Below are positions 33,588 through 41,824 of a stretch of 64,000 nucleotides of DNA, piece by piece. The position numbers were made by a program, and so were the translations under genes. Source of the stretch: JAPSGB01 sp963775185 (lineage in GTDB: Bacteria; Myxococcota_A; Polyangia; Polyangiales; Polyangiaceae); NCBI GenBank assembly GCA_963775185.1, contig CAVZIE010000015.1:1-64000 (forward strand), given 5' to 3'. The notes below the pieces were generated by a model that saw only the letters and a list, made by a program, of their open reading frames with translations, did not search any database and had not been told where the DNA came from. How positions within the stretch are numbered: the first letter of the stretch is position 1; each line of letters opens with the position of its first letter.

Positions 33588-34838
33588 ATGCAGAGAGCGG
33601 CCAAGCGACCTGTCGCACGGGGTATTTGGAGCTACACTCGGGGCGTGACCGCCAGGACACTGTTCAAGGGCGCGGTCGGGGTAGCGGCGTTGCTTTCGAT
33701 CTCGATCGGGAGCGGCGACGCTGGCGCCCAACCGCAGAAGAAGGTGACGCCGCGCGAGACCGCCGATGCGGCGCGAGCCGCCGGCCAGGCCGCGCAAGCC
33801 GCGGCCGACGCCGCCGACGATGTCGCCGATAGCTCGCTCCCGGATGCGTCGCAGCAGAACGTGGCCGGTCCTCTCGAGCGCGCGCGCCAGGGCGTCGTGA
33901 CGCTGGAGCGCAAGGGCAAGGTGCTGGGCGTCGGCACCGTGCTCGCCGGTGACGGGCGCATCCTCACCGCGCTATCGCCGCTAACCCACGGCAACAACGT
34001 CGACGCGCGCTACGCCGACGGCAGCGTGGCCCGCGTAAAGGTCGGTCACTCCGATCGCGCGTGGGACCTCGCGCTGCTGCTTCCCCAGAATGGCCGCTGG
34101 ACGAAGGGCTTGAAGGCCTCGCACCTGTCCGCGACCAAGGCCGGCACGGCGCTCAGGACGTTCAGTGTCGTGGGCGCGCGCGGCCTGGCGCTATCGCGCA
34201 CGATCGTCAGGGGTCGGGCAACGCTGCTCGGCGGAGACAGCGAGCTGCTCCCCGACGCGCTCGAGATCGCGAGTCACCTCAAGCCGACCGATCTGGGCAG
34301 CCCGATCATCGACGACCACGGCTCGGTCGTTGCCGTGATCGCGAAGGCGTGTGCGCCGGTGCCCAACGCGCCGTGCGTGCGGGTCCCGTACGGGGTCCCC
34401 GTGAGCGCGGTCAAGGCGTTCCTGCGCACGGTACCGACAAGCGCGGTTCCGCCGGCGCCGTGGCTCGGCATCCAGGGCGTGACGGACGACGTGGGACCGG
34501 TACACGGCGTGCGTGTGCTCGGCGTGCACCCGCGCAGCCCTGCGGCCGCGGCGGGCCTGCACGGCGGCAACGACAAGAGCACTTCGGACCTCGTCGTCGC
34601 CGTGGACAACGCTCCCGTCGCCACGCCCGAAGCGCTGGCCGAGTCGATCAACAAGCACGGCGTCGGCGACACCGTGCAGCTGTTGCTGTTCGGCGCCGGG
34701 AAGTTCCGCCAGGTCACGCTGACCTTGACCGCAGCTCCCCATTCGGCGGCCCGTAGGCGCCTGGCGCCGGGCCACACGCAGCGCCCCGCTCGACGGCCGG
34801 CGCCGGCTCCGGCCCCCGCCAACGACCCGGGCTACTAG
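33588..34838 (+). CDS. Trypsin-like (DegP-like) protease with PDZ domain, atypical serine site
   Basis: A 416-residue exported protein. The ATG at 33588 has GGAGGA in front; a GTG at 33645 would also leave a signal sequence (TLFKGAVGVAALLSISIGSG). Residues 65-90 are Ala-rich helix, then comes a chymotrypsin-fold domain: GVVTLERKGKVLGVGTVLAG, ILTALSPLTHG (His), DRAWDLALLL (Asp) and TDLGSPIIDDHGSVVAVI at the serine position, where DegP has GNSGG. The loss of the GG makes full activity doubtful. A PDZ domain follows (APWLGIQGVTD, GVRVLGVHPRSPAAAAGL, SDLVVAVDNAPVATPEAL). The tail is Arg/Pro-rich. It may sense misfolded envelope proteins rather than cut them. Confidence 0.72.
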   Translation: MQRAAKRPVARGIWSYTRGVTARTLFKGAVGVAALLSISIGSGDAGAQPQKKVTPRETADAARAAGQAAQAAADAADDVADSSLPDASQQNVAGPLERARQGVVTLERKGKVLGVGTVLAGDGRILTALSPLTHGNNVDARYADGSVARVKVGHSDRAWDLALLLPQNGRWTKGLKASHLSATKAGTALRTFSVVGARGLALSRTIVRGRATLLGGDSELLPDALEIASHLKPTDLGSPIIDDHGSVVAVIAKACAPVPNAPCVRVPYGVPVSAVKAFLRTVPTSAVPPAPWLGIQGVTDDVGPVHGVRVLGVHPRSPAAAAGLHGGNDKSTSDLVVAVDNAPVATPEALAESINKHGVGDTVQLLLFGAGKFRQVTLTLTAAPHSAARRRLAPGHTQRPARRPAPAPAPANDPGY

Positions 34839-34897
34839 CTCCGTCCGCCTGCCGCGGCGCGTGATTGCCCTGGTTTCCTGCGCCGCGACGACTCCCG

Positions 34898-34936
34898 TTG
34901 ACAGCAGGCGTGCCTGTTAGGAGGATATTCGCGAAT
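34898..34936 (+). promoter_or_regulatory. Possible promoter and palindromic operators before the PP2C gene
   Basis: TTGACA (34898-34903) overlaps the start of CAGGC-GT-GCCTG (34905-34916), a perfect 5-bp inverted repeat; ATTCGCGAAT (34927-34936) is a perfect palindrome, and GCGAATTTCGCGA follows. This 225-base spacer (34839-35063) is AT-richer than its surroundings and holds no gene. Binding proteins are unknown. Confidence 0.4.
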
Positions 34937-35063
34937 CATTTGGCGAATTTCGCGACGGGCATCCAGTGACCACCTGCCAGCGGTCTCCTCTTCCTTCCAC
35001 TGACGCCGTCGTGGCGCCGGCCGAGCGACCCGTGATCGGTGTCGCTGACGCGGAGTTCCGAGC

Positions 35064-35837
35064 GTGAGCGGGCCGCTTCGGATCGAGGTGGCGGGCCAGA
35101 CGGACGTCGGCCGCAAGCGCACCCACAACGAGGACAACTTCGCGATCCTCGCGGAGTACGGACTCTACGTCGTCGCCGACGGGATGGGCGGACACGCTTC
35201 CGGCGAGATCGCATCCAAGATGGCGGTCGACACGCTGCAGGAGTTCTTCGCCGCGACCGCCGACGATCCCGAGCGCACGTGGCCGTACAAGATGGACCGT
35301 AGCAAGGGCTACGAGGAAAACCGTCTCATCACCGGCATCAAGCTGTGCAACCTGCGCATCTACGAGCAGGCGCAGCGCAACTCGAAGCAGCGCGGCATGG
35401 GCACAACGTTGGTCGCTCTGTTCGCGGTGGAAGACGGCGTCTATGTCGCGCACGTCGGTGACAGCCGCGTCTACCGCATCCGGGACGGCAAGATGGAGCA
35501 GCTCACCGAGGATCACTCGCTGCTCAACGACTACAAGAAGATGAAGAAGCTGACCGAGGAAGAAATCGCGAACTTCCCGCACAAGAACGTGATCGTTCGC
35601 GCCCTCGGCATGAAGGACACGGTCAAGGTCGACACGCGCTTCGAGACGCCGCGCGCCGGCGACACCGTGGTGCTCTGCTCGGACGGCCTGTGCGGCCCGG
35701 TCACAGACGAGAAGATGCTCGAAATCGTGATGGAAGCGCCAGACCTTCCGGCTGCTTCCAATCGACTGATCGAGGCCGCCAACGAGAACGGCGGCCCCGA
35801 CAACATCACCTGCGTACTGGCCCGCTGGATCGAGTAG
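35064..35837 (+). CDS. PP2C-family Ser/Thr protein phosphatase
   Basis: A 257-residue cytosolic metal-dependent phosphatase of the Stp/PrpC type, which reverses Hanks-type kinase phosphorylation. Motifs are in order: QTDVGRKRTHNEDNFAI (motif 1), LYVVADGMGGHASGEIAS (metal-binding DGMGGH), GTTLVALFAVEDGVYVAHVGDSRVY, DHSLLNDY, VVLCSDGLCGPVTDEKM and GGPDNITCVLARW. All metal aspartates are present. The GTG at 35064 has GGAG about nine bases upstream. It stands alone; likely partners are the two kinases at 48-57 kb. It converges on the ECF-sigma operon. Confidence 0.94.
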   Translation: MSGPLRIEVAGQTDVGRKRTHNEDNFAILAEYGLYVVADGMGGHASGEIASKMAVDTLQEFFAATADDPERTWPYKMDRSKGYEENRLITGIKLCNLRIYEQAQRNSKQRGMGTTLVALFAVEDGVYVAHVGDSRVYRIRDGKMEQLTEDHSLLNDYKKMKKLTEEEIANFPHKNVIVRALGMKDTVKVDTRFETPRAGDTVVLCSDGLCGPVTDEKMLEIVMEAPDLPAASNRLIEAANENGGPDNITCVLARWIE

Positions 35838-35857
35838 ACGGGCGTTGCGTCCGTGAT

Positions 35858-36205
35858 CTAGTGCCGCGGCGGCAGGATGTGCACCGGCGCGGGCGTCATC
35901 GGCGTGCGGATCGGTTCGCCGGACGTGGGCGTGAGCACGGCGTACACGAGCAGCACGATCGCGAGCATGAGCAGGCTCGTCAGCAGATACGTCGCGATCG
36001 GCGGGTGGCGCGCCGTGCTCCAGCCGTCAGCGTAGAACTTGCCGCCGCTACGCGCGCGGATGCGGCGCTGCACGCCGCGCAAGATGTCGCTCGACGGCGG
36101 CTCCTCCTCGTCGCGAAGCGCGCCGCGGAGCAGGCTCTTGAGCTCCTCGCTCTCCTCGCCCTCGTCGCCCCTCTCGACCGACGGCTCGTCGTCGTGCTCT
36201 GTCAT
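35858..36205 (-). CDS. Small membrane protein, probable anti-sigma partner
   Basis: A 115-residue protein with an acidic N terminus (MTEHDDEPSVERGDEGEE), a helical middle (LKSLLRGALRDEEEPPSSDI) and one membrane helix near residues 71-92 (IATYLLTSLLMLAIVLLVYA), then a short Pro-rich outside tail. The start overlaps the ECF sigma stop by four bases (ATGA), the classic arrangement for a sigma and its membrane anti-sigma factor. The usual zinc anti-sigma HxxxCxxC motif is absent, so it is not a standard ZAS protein. Role inferred from context. Confidence 0.65.
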   Translation of the reverse strand: MTEHDDEPSVERGDEGEESEELKSLLRGALRDEEEPPSSDILRGVQRRIRARSGGKFYADGWSTARHPPIATYLLTSLLMLAIVLLVYAVLTPTSGEPIRTPMTPAPVHILPPRH

Positions 36206-36924
36206 CGGATCTTCTCCCCGAGAGCGCGTTCCACCTTCGCCTTCAACATGCCGCGGGCGCGATGGATCCGGCTCTTGACCGTTCCCTCGGCGAGCCCGGT
36301 GATCTCCCCGATCTCCTCGTAGCTCAGGTCCTCCACGTCGCGCAGGATCAGCACCTCGCGGAAGTCGGCTTCGAGCTCCGCGATGCACTCGTGGACGATG
36401 CGTTCGACCTGGAAACCCTCGACCATGTGATCCGGACGTGCGACGTCCGCCGACGTCACTCCCTTGGCTTGGCTCAGCGGCGCCCGCTCCGCCACCGGGT
36501 CGAGCTCGTCCTGCGCGTCGGTGTGCCGGCGCGACAGGTACTTGACGCGGTTCTTGCAGAGGTTCACCGCGATGCGGTAGATCCACGTGCTCAGCTTGGA
36601 GTCGCCCCGGAACTGGCCCACGGCCTTGAACACCTGGACGAACACCTCCTGGGCCATGTCCTCGGCCTCGTCGCGGCGGCCGAGCATGCGGAACACGAGC
36701 CGGAACACCCGCTGCTCGTAGGTCTGCACCAGTTCGTTGAAGGCGCGTTCGTCGTGCGCCCTGAGCCGCTCGATGAACCGGCGCTCGCTGCTCTCGTCGG
36801 TCTCAGGCACGTCCCACCAGCTACCCGCGACACCGTATATCGGAAGCGGGGTGGCGTCGCGATCGTAGCGCGCCGCCGCGGGATCGGCGGGCGGCGCATG
36901 CGTGGGACTGTGCCTCGGGGCCAC
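36202..36924 (-). CDS. ECF (sigma-70 family) RNA polymerase sigma factor
   Basis: A 240-residue extracytoplasmic-function sigma factor. Region 2 (about residues 62-125) has AFNELVQTYEQRVFRLVFRM, EDMAQEVFVQVFKAV and SKLSTWIYRIAVNLCKN; region 4 (175-235) has LEADFREVLILRDVEDLSYE, EIGEITGLAEGTVKSRIHR and ARGMLK. It is of the RpoE-like group, longer at the N terminus by about 40 residues, and the start is not firm. It is coupled to a small membrane protein that probably holds it inactive. A dispersed repeat lies 57 bases upstream of the start. Confidence 0.92.
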   Translation of the reverse strand: MAPRHSPTHAPPADPAAARYDRDATPLPIYGVAGSWWDVPETDESSERRFIERLRAHDERAFNELVQTYEQRVFRLVFRMLGRRDEAEDMAQEVFVQVFKAVGQFRGDSKLSTWIYRIAVNLCKNRVKYLSRRHTDAQDELDPVAERAPLSQAKGVTSADVARPDHMVEGFQVERIVHECIAELEADFREVLILRDVEDLSYEEIGEITGLAEGTVKSRIHRARGMLKAKVERALGEKIR

Positions 36925-36980
36925 CCTTCCAGCGACACCCGCCAGCGGGTCGGGTTCCAGGGCATGTCACCGGGGAATTT

Positions 36981-36998
36981 TGCCGGTCCGGCGCGGGA
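36981..36998 (+). repeat. Dispersed GCCGG-N-CCGGC repeat, copy 9
   Basis: TGCCGGTCCGGCGCGGGA, 17 of 18 to consensus, between the ECF sigma start and the tRNA-Gln gene. Confidence 0.75.
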
Positions 36999-37054
36999 AC
37001 ACGCGGCAAGCCGCGTTGTCTGTCCTGGCCGACGACGCTAAGCTGCCGGCCTCC

Positions 37055-37128
37055 TCCGGTGTCGTCCAAAGGCAGGACAAGGGACTTTGAATCCCTGAAT
37101 CATGGTTCGACTCCATGCGCCGGAACCA
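37055..37128 (+). tRNA. tRNA-Gln (anticodon TTG)
   Basis: A full cloverleaf of 74 bases with encoded CCA. Acceptor arm TCCGGTG pairs with CGCCGGA (one G-U). The D arm is GTCC...GGAC, the anticodon stem AGGGA/TCCCT holds loop CTTTGAA with anticodon TTG, and the T arm is CATGG-TTCGACT-CCATG. It lies in the spacer between the ECF sigma gene and hemG, 24 bases before the hemG stop. Confidence 0.93.
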
Positions 37129-37152
37129 GCCCCGCAGCGCTCCCGGGCGCGA

Positions 37153-38613
37153 TCAGCAGCGCTCGTTGACGACGCGAGCGGCGACGCTCTCGGCCTGCTT
37201 GACGCAGTCCGGAATGCCGACGCCGTCGTACGGCGCGCCGGCGAGGTACAGCCCCGGCACCGAGCCCAGGCGCTCGGCGATGCGCGCGAGACGCGCGCCG
37301 TGGCCGACCACCGGCTGCGGGTTCGAGTCTTCGTAGCGGAACACGCGAGCGAACAGCGGCGCCCCAATCGGGCCCATCAAGCGCTCGAGCTCGTTCTTCG
37401 CGGTGTCGACGATCTGCTCGTCCGTGGCGCCCTTCACGCGGATCGAGCCGCGGGCCTCGGCGCCGCCGACGAACGCGCGGATCAAGACGTGGCCGTCGGG
37501 CGCGCGGCCCTCCCACTTGCTGCTGACCCAGGTGCCCGCGAGGATGCGCGCCTCGCCCGGCGGCACGATGAAGCCCACGCCGTCGAGCGGATGGGCGACG
37601 GCGTGGCGCGGCAGCGCGAAGAACACCGTGGCCGTGGAGACGTACGGGATGGCGTCGAGCTCGCTGCCGAGCGACGCGTCCGGAACGAGCGCAGCGGCGA
37701 CGTGCGCCGGCGTCGCGAGCACGAGCGCGTCCGCGTCCAGCACCTGCCCGGAGCCGAGCTCGACGCGCCAGCGCTCGCCGTCCATTGCGACGCGCTTCAC
37801 GTCCGCCTGGGTGCGTGCCGCGCCCGCGGGCAGCGCCGTGGCAAGCTCGTCCACCAGGCTGCCCATGCCGCCGCGCAGCGAATAGAACGGACTTTGCGCC
37901 GTCTCGGACTCGCGCCGGAGCCAGCCGAGCAGCTCGCGCGCGCCCTTCCATCCGCCACCCGGCGGGGGCGCGCCGCTCCGGGCGCGCTGCGCCGCGAACA
38001 GCCCGCGCACCAGACTGCCGTGCGCCTGCTCGAGATCCACCAGCTGCGGAAACGTCGAGCGCACGCTGAGCTCGGCGATGTCTCCGGCGTAGATGCCGCC
38101 AAGCAGCGGCGCCGCGATGCGCATCGCGGCCTCGTGACCGAAGCGACGCGAGATGAAGCTCTCGATCGACTCGTCCTCGTTGGATTCGCCCGGCATGAGC
38201 ACGTCGCCGAGCATGCGAAGCTTGCCCGCCATGCTCAGGATCGACGTGGTGATCATCGGGCCGACGCGCGTCGGCACGGCCAGCGCCATCCCGCCCGGCA
38301 TGCGCTCCAGGTGACCGCCATGGACTATGTAGACGTTGCGGCCGGTATCGCGCGTCGTGATCAGATCCGTCTCGAGCCCGAGCTCCTTGCACAGCGCCAC
38401 CGCCTCGGGCTTCGTGCGCAGGAACGAATCGGGACCGCCGTCGAGCAGGAAGCCGTCCCGACGCTCGGTGATGATGTTGCCGCCAAGCCGGCCACGGCGT
38501 TCGAGCAGCGTGACCGACACGTCGGGGCGCGCGCGGTTGATGCGATACGCCGCGGTAAGTCCAGTGATGCCGCCGCCGATGACGACAACCTGTCGCTTGG
38601 AGGCCTCGCTCAT
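37153..38613 (-). CDS. hemG: Protoporphyrinogen/coproporphyrinogen oxidase (HemG/HemY type)
   Basis: A 486-residue FAD-dependent oxidase that oxidises protoporphyrinogen IX (or coproporphyrinogen III) in late haem synthesis. The N terminus has the dinucleotide-binding motif VVVIGGGITGLTAAYRI and LLERRGRLGGNI; later RDGFLLDGGPDSFLRTKP, PLLGGIYAGDIAELSVRSTF, GMGSLVDELA and the FAD-binding C terminus GLYLAGAPYDGVGIPDCVKQ are family signatures. The start overlaps the hemE stop (ATGA), so the two are translated together. The style is that of the Myxococcus-type soluble enzyme. Confidence 0.94.
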   Translation of the reverse strand: MSEASKRQVVVIGGGITGLTAAYRINRARPDVSVTLLERRGRLGGNIITERRDGFLLDGGPDSFLRTKPEAVALCKELGLETDLITTRDTGRNVYIVHGGHLERMPGGMALAVPTRVGPMITTSILSMAGKLRMLGDVLMPGESNEDESIESFISRRFGHEAAMRIAAPLLGGIYAGDIAELSVRSTFPQLVDLEQAHGSLVRGLFAAQRARSGAPPPGGGWKGARELLGWLRRESETAQSPFYSLRGGMGSLVDELATALPAGAARTQADVKRVAMDGERWRVELGSGQVLDADALVLATPAHVAAALVPDASLGSELDAIPYVSTATVFFALPRHAVAHPLDGVGFIVPPGEARILAGTWVSSKWEGRAPDGHVLIRAFVGGAEARGSIRVKGATDEQIVDTAKNELERLMGPIGAPLFARVFRYEDSNPQPVVGHGARLARIAERLGSVPGLYLAGAPYDGVGIPDCVKQAESVAARVVNERC

Positions 38614-39638
38614 CGCGCGCTGCGCTCGTGGACGAGATCCACGACGTACTTCACGGCGTCCGGCGACGTCTCCGGCAAGATGCCGTGACCGAGATTGAAG
38701 ATGTGTCCGTCGCGGCCGCCTGCCTCGGCGAGCACGTGCTCCACGCGCCGGGCCAGGAGCTCCCGCGGCGCGTCGAGCAACAGCGGATCGAGGTTGCCTT
38801 GCACCGCAACGCCCTCGCCAAGCCGCTGCCACGCGTTGCCGAGGGGCGTGCGCCAGTCCACGCCGATCACCGTTCCCCCGGCGTCGCGCTGCAGCTCGAG
38901 CAACGACGCGGTGCCGGTCCCGAAGTGGATCACCGGAACGCCGGTGGTCTGGAGATCGGTGAGCACGTGCGCGACGTGCGGTTGGATGAACTCCGCGTAG
39001 TCCATCGGCGACAGCTGCCCGACCCAGGAGTCGAACAGCTGAACGGCCTGGGCGCCGGCATCGACCTGCGCGCGCAGATAGCGCCGGACGACCTCCGACA
39101 GCTTCTGCATCAGCGCGTGCCACGTCTCCGGGTCGCGATACATCATCCGCTTGGTCAGCGCGAAGTGCGAGCTCTTGCCGCCTTCGATCAGGTAGCTCGC
39201 GAGCGTGAACGGCGCGCCGGCGAAGCCGATCAGCGGCGTCTTGCCGTCGAGCTCCGCGCGGATCAGGCGGATCGCGGCGAGCACGTAGCCGAGCCCTTCC
39301 TCCGGGTCGATCACGCGCAGGCGGTCGACGGCCGCGCGATCGCGCACCGGCTCGTGGACTTTCGGCCCTTCACCAGCGGCGAACTCGAAGGGCGCTCCCA
39401 TGGGCTCGAGCGGAAGCAGGATGTCCGCGAACAGGATCGCGGCGTCCACGCCGAGGGCGCGCACGGGCTGCAGCGTCACCTCCGTGGCGAGCTCCGGCTG
39501 CTTGCAGATCTCGAGCAGCGTGTGCTTCGCGCGGATCGCGCGGTACTCGGCCATGTAGCGGCCGGCCTGACGCATGAACCAGACTGGAGTCGCGTCCACC
39601 GGCTCGCGCCGGCAAGCGCGCAGAAAGCGGTCCCACAT
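38610..39638 (-). CDS. hemE: Uroporphyrinogen decarboxylase
   Basis: A 342-residue cytosolic enzyme that converts uroporphyrinogen III to coproporphyrinogen III. It contains PVWFMRQAGRYMAEYR at residues 18-33 (the substrate-binding loop with conserved Arg), AAILFADILLPLEPMG with the catalytic Asp, GFAGAPFTLASYLIEGG, LFDSWVGQLSP, GVDWRTPL, VQGNLDPLLL and the late FNLGHGILPETSPD with the conserved His. Length is normal. It is first of the hemE-hemG pair; the gap to ccmE is 15 bases, so the three may be one operon. Confidence 0.96.
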   Translation of the reverse strand: MWDRFLRACRREPVDATPVWFMRQAGRYMAEYRAIRAKHTLLEICKQPELATEVTLQPVRALGVDAAILFADILLPLEPMGAPFEFAAGEGPKVHEPVRDRAAVDRLRVIDPEEGLGYVLAAIRLIRAELDGKTPLIGFAGAPFTLASYLIEGGKSSHFALTKRMMYRDPETWHALMQKLSEVVRRYLRAQVDAGAQAVQLFDSWVGQLSPMDYAEFIQPHVAHVLTDLQTTGVPVIHFGTGTASLLELQRDAGGTVIGVDWRTPLGNAWQRLGEGVAVQGNLDPLLLDAPRELLARRVEHVLAEAGGRDGHIFNLGHGILPETSPDAVKYVVDLVHERSAR

Positions 39639-39653
39639 CGCGGGGAGCCTATA

Positions 39654-40226
39654 TCAGCTTCCGCCCTGCTGCGCGGCGGTCTCGATGTAAGCCGCGTGCG
39701 GGGCCTTCTCGCCCTTGTTCGCGCGGTCCTTCATGTCGTACTTCGACGGGCACTTGGCCATGATCTGGTCGGCCTCGAAATAACCGGCCGGCGTCAGCTT
39801 GCCCTCGGCGGTCACCTGCACGTCCGTGCCCGGCACGTCCCGGAACGTGTCCGGCACGATGCACTGCGGGTAGCGCACGTCGAGCACCGAGCCGTTCTTC
39901 TTCATCTTGAAGCGGTACTCGCAGGGCTGGTCGCGGTGCACCAGCGTGCCCTTCACCAGGATACCCGCGACGCGCACGTTGCGGCTCTGCAGGCGATCCT
40001 TCTGGGCGAGCAGCTCGTCCACGCCCTTGGAGTACACGGCGGACGTGTTGAAGCTGGTCAGCACCAACGCCAGGATGCCCCCGCCCATCACGAGCAGGGC
40101 AACCAGCAGGGCAATGCTGCGCTTCGGGGGGGATTGCCGGACCGGCGCGGAAACCACGGGGGGCGGAGCGGGATCGGCCTCGACGGATTCGACCGCCTGG
40201 GCAAGCTCATCGTCGAGTCGGCTCAT
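39654..40226 (-). CDS. ccmE: CcmE-like haem chaperone, CxxxY type
   Basis: A 190-residue membrane-anchored haem chaperone of cytochrome c maturation. One N-terminal helix (SIALLVALLVMGGGILALVL) is followed by the periplasmic OB-fold: VRVAGILVKGTLVHRD, the core VLDVRYPQCIVPDTFRD and EADQIMAKCPSKYDMK. The residue that binds haem covalently in classical CcmE is His in HxxxY; here it is Cys (CPSKY), the variant known from sulfate reducers and archaea. No other ccm gene is close, but it follows haem-synthesis genes. In the cytosolic N terminus, VSAPVRQS is encoded by a dispersed repeat (40135-40152). Confidence 0.8.
   Translation of the reverse strand: MSRLDDELAQAVESVEADPAPPPVVSAPVRQSPPKRSIALLVALLVMGGGILALVLTSFNTSAVYSKGVDELLAQKDRLQSRNVRVAGILVKGTLVHRDQPCEYRFKMKKNGSVLDVRYPQCIVPDTFRDVPGTDVQVTAEGKLTPAGYFEADQIMAKCPSKYDMKDRANKGEKAPHAAYIETAAQQGGS
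40135..40152 (+). repeat. Dispersed repeat copy 10, inside ccmE
   Basis: TGCCGGACCGGCGCGGAA; the centre base is A instead of T, and both 5-base arms are intact. Read on the opposite strand it encodes S-A-P-V-R-Q just before the membrane helix of CcmE. Confidence 0.78.
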
Positions 40227-40293
40227 GTGGCCCAATCGTAATGCGCCGACCCGGCGGGGTCCACCTCCCCTCCGGCATCCAGCATGACGCGGA

Positions 40294-40809
40294 TCACATG
40301 GACGGCCGGCGGCCGACGCCAAACCGGCCCCCTGCACCGGCGATCAGTCCCCCTACCGCGCCGAGCACGACCAGCGCGGCGACGGCGAGCAGCCACGGCG
40401 AGAGCGAGCCGGCGAGCGCGGCGACGACCCACGACGCCAGCGCCGCCACGACGCCGCCGAACGCGGCCTCGCGCACGCCGGCGCGACCGCCGAAGCGCCC
40501 GACCAGCGCGCCGCCGGCGAGGCAGGCGGCGACGAACGATAGCGCCACCGGCCCCACCACGAAGATCACGAGCATCGCACGCTGCGACGGCGATGCCTGC
40601 TGATTGAAACGCGCCATCGCGCCAGGATCGCCCACATCCACCAAGTGCGCCGAGAGCACGCGCGCGATCCACTCGGCCAGGATCGCCAGCGGGATCCACA
40701 TCGTGAAGATCAGCCCGCCGCCGATCAGCGCCCAGTGCCAGGGCGGCCGCGTCGCTGCCGCCTCGTCTTCGGGCGCCTGGTTCTGGAGGACGGGAAGCCT
40801 GCGGGGCAT
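40294..40809 (-). CDS. Unknown integral membrane protein, four helices
   Basis: A 171-residue membrane protein without a recognised family. Four hydrophobic stretches are visible: WALIGGGLIFTMWIPLAILA (about 24-48), AMLVIFVVGPVALSFVAACL (78-100), AAFGGVVAALASWVVAALAG (112-132) and WLLAVAALVVLGAVGGLIAG (137-158). The N-terminal 22 residues are polar, the C terminus is basic. ATG at 40809 is divergent from the outer-membrane protein gene at 40923, with a 113-base spacer for both promoters. It may be last in a run with ccmE and hemE on the same strand, but it lies upstream of them by 67 bases. Confidence 0.65.
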   Translation of the reverse strand: MPRRLPVLQNQAPEDEAAATRPPWHWALIGGGLIFTMWIPLAILAEWIARVLSAHLVDVGDPGAMARFNQQASPSQRAMLVIFVVGPVALSFVAACLAGGALVGRFGGRAGVREAAFGGVVAALASWVVAALAGSLSPWLLAVAALVVLGAVGGLIAGAGGRFGVGRRPSM

Positions 40810-40922
40810 GGTGGAAGTCTGGAGCTTCGCGCTTCGCGGCGCGCGCGCCCCGCGCGCGACAAAGTGCTCAACCGAGCGATCTCCGGCACGATAAGTAGTA
40901 GCATTTGCCCCCCGTGCCGAAG

Positions 40923-41807
40923 ATGCGCCTCCTTGTCGCCACCGCGATCGCGGCCGCTTTCGTCTCGTCGGCACCCGGCGCTGTCGCACAGCAGCCGCCA
41001 CCGCCCCCGCCCGCGCCGGCCCCCGCCCCCGCACCACCGCCGCCGGCCCTTGTCCCGCCCGCGCCGGGCGCCACGCCCCCGGGCGTGCCGCCGGCGCCGC
41101 CGCCGGGTCCGGCTCCCGCGGCGCCACAGCCGTACCAGCCCTGGTACGGACCGGCACCGGCGCCGCCGCCGGCGTTGTCCGCTCCCCCGCCGTTGCCTGC
41201 GGCCCCCGCGCCCGCCTACGCGCGCCGCCCGGTGGAGCTGATCCCCGAGCTGGGGCTCGCGTTTCCGCACTGCGCGGCAGGCAGCCTGTCCAACGATCGC
41301 TGCGAGGGCGTCAGGGGCGGCCTCGGTCTGGGCTTCGCGGCGCTGTGGCGGGTGTCGCCGTGGTTCGCGTGGGGCGGCGGCCTCGAGCTCGCGGGCTTCG
41401 ACTACAAGCCGCCGGATCGGCTCCATCTGCACGACGCCTCCGCCGTGGCCGTCTCGCTCGCGATCATGGGTCGCGTGTACTTTCTCGAGGAAGGCTCGCT
41501 CGACCCGTATGTCCAGCTGCGGCTCGGCGGCGGCGCGCTCGGGACGACGTACCGCGACGACGCGAACGTCCAGTACCAGGACACCGGCGCCGGCCCGTCG
41601 GTGTCGATCGGCGGCGGGCTCGATTTCTTCCTGTCGCGCCGGCTGCGGCTCGGGCCGTCGATCGACTACACCGGCGTGTTCGTCGACAAGATCCGGCACT
41701 GCACCGGCTCGAACTGCACCGATCTCTCGAAGGACGAAGCGGGTCATCTGAACGCGTACTTCACGGTGCTGGCGCGGCTCACCTTCATGCTCGGCGACGA
41801 GCTCTGA
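40923..41807 (+). CDS. Outer-membrane beta-barrel protein with Pro-rich linker
   Basis: A 294-residue exported protein. The signal peptide MRLLVATAIAAAFVSSAPGA is followed by about 75 residues of Pro/Ala-rich linker (PPPPPPAPAPAP type) that may cross the periplasmic peptidoglycan, then an eight-strand-type barrel from VELIPELGLAFPHC to the end: GLGLGFAALWRVSPWFAWGG, VSLAIMGRVYF, LRLGGGALGTTYRD and YFTVLARLTFMLGDEL are alternating strands. A Cys pair (HCTGSNC) sits in a late loop. The start is ATG 40923 rather than an upstream frame start at 40905. Exact function unknown; OmpA-barrel or Omp_b-brl type. Confidence 0.68.
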   Translation: MRLLVATAIAAAFVSSAPGAVAQQPPPPPPAPAPAPAPPPPALVPPAPGATPPGVPPAPPPGPAPAAPQPYQPWYGPAPAPPPALSAPPPLPAAPAPAYARRPVELIPELGLAFPHCAAGSLSNDRCEGVRGGLGLGFAALWRVSPWFAWGGGLELAGFDYKPPDRLHLHDASAVAVSLAIMGRVYFLEEGSLDPYVQLRLGGGALGTTYRDDANVQYQDTGAGPSVSIGGGLDFFLSRRLRLGPSIDYTGVFVDKIRHCTGSNCTDLSKDEAGHLNAYFTVLARLTFMLGDEL

Positions 41808-41824
41808 CGACCCGGGGCACGCCC

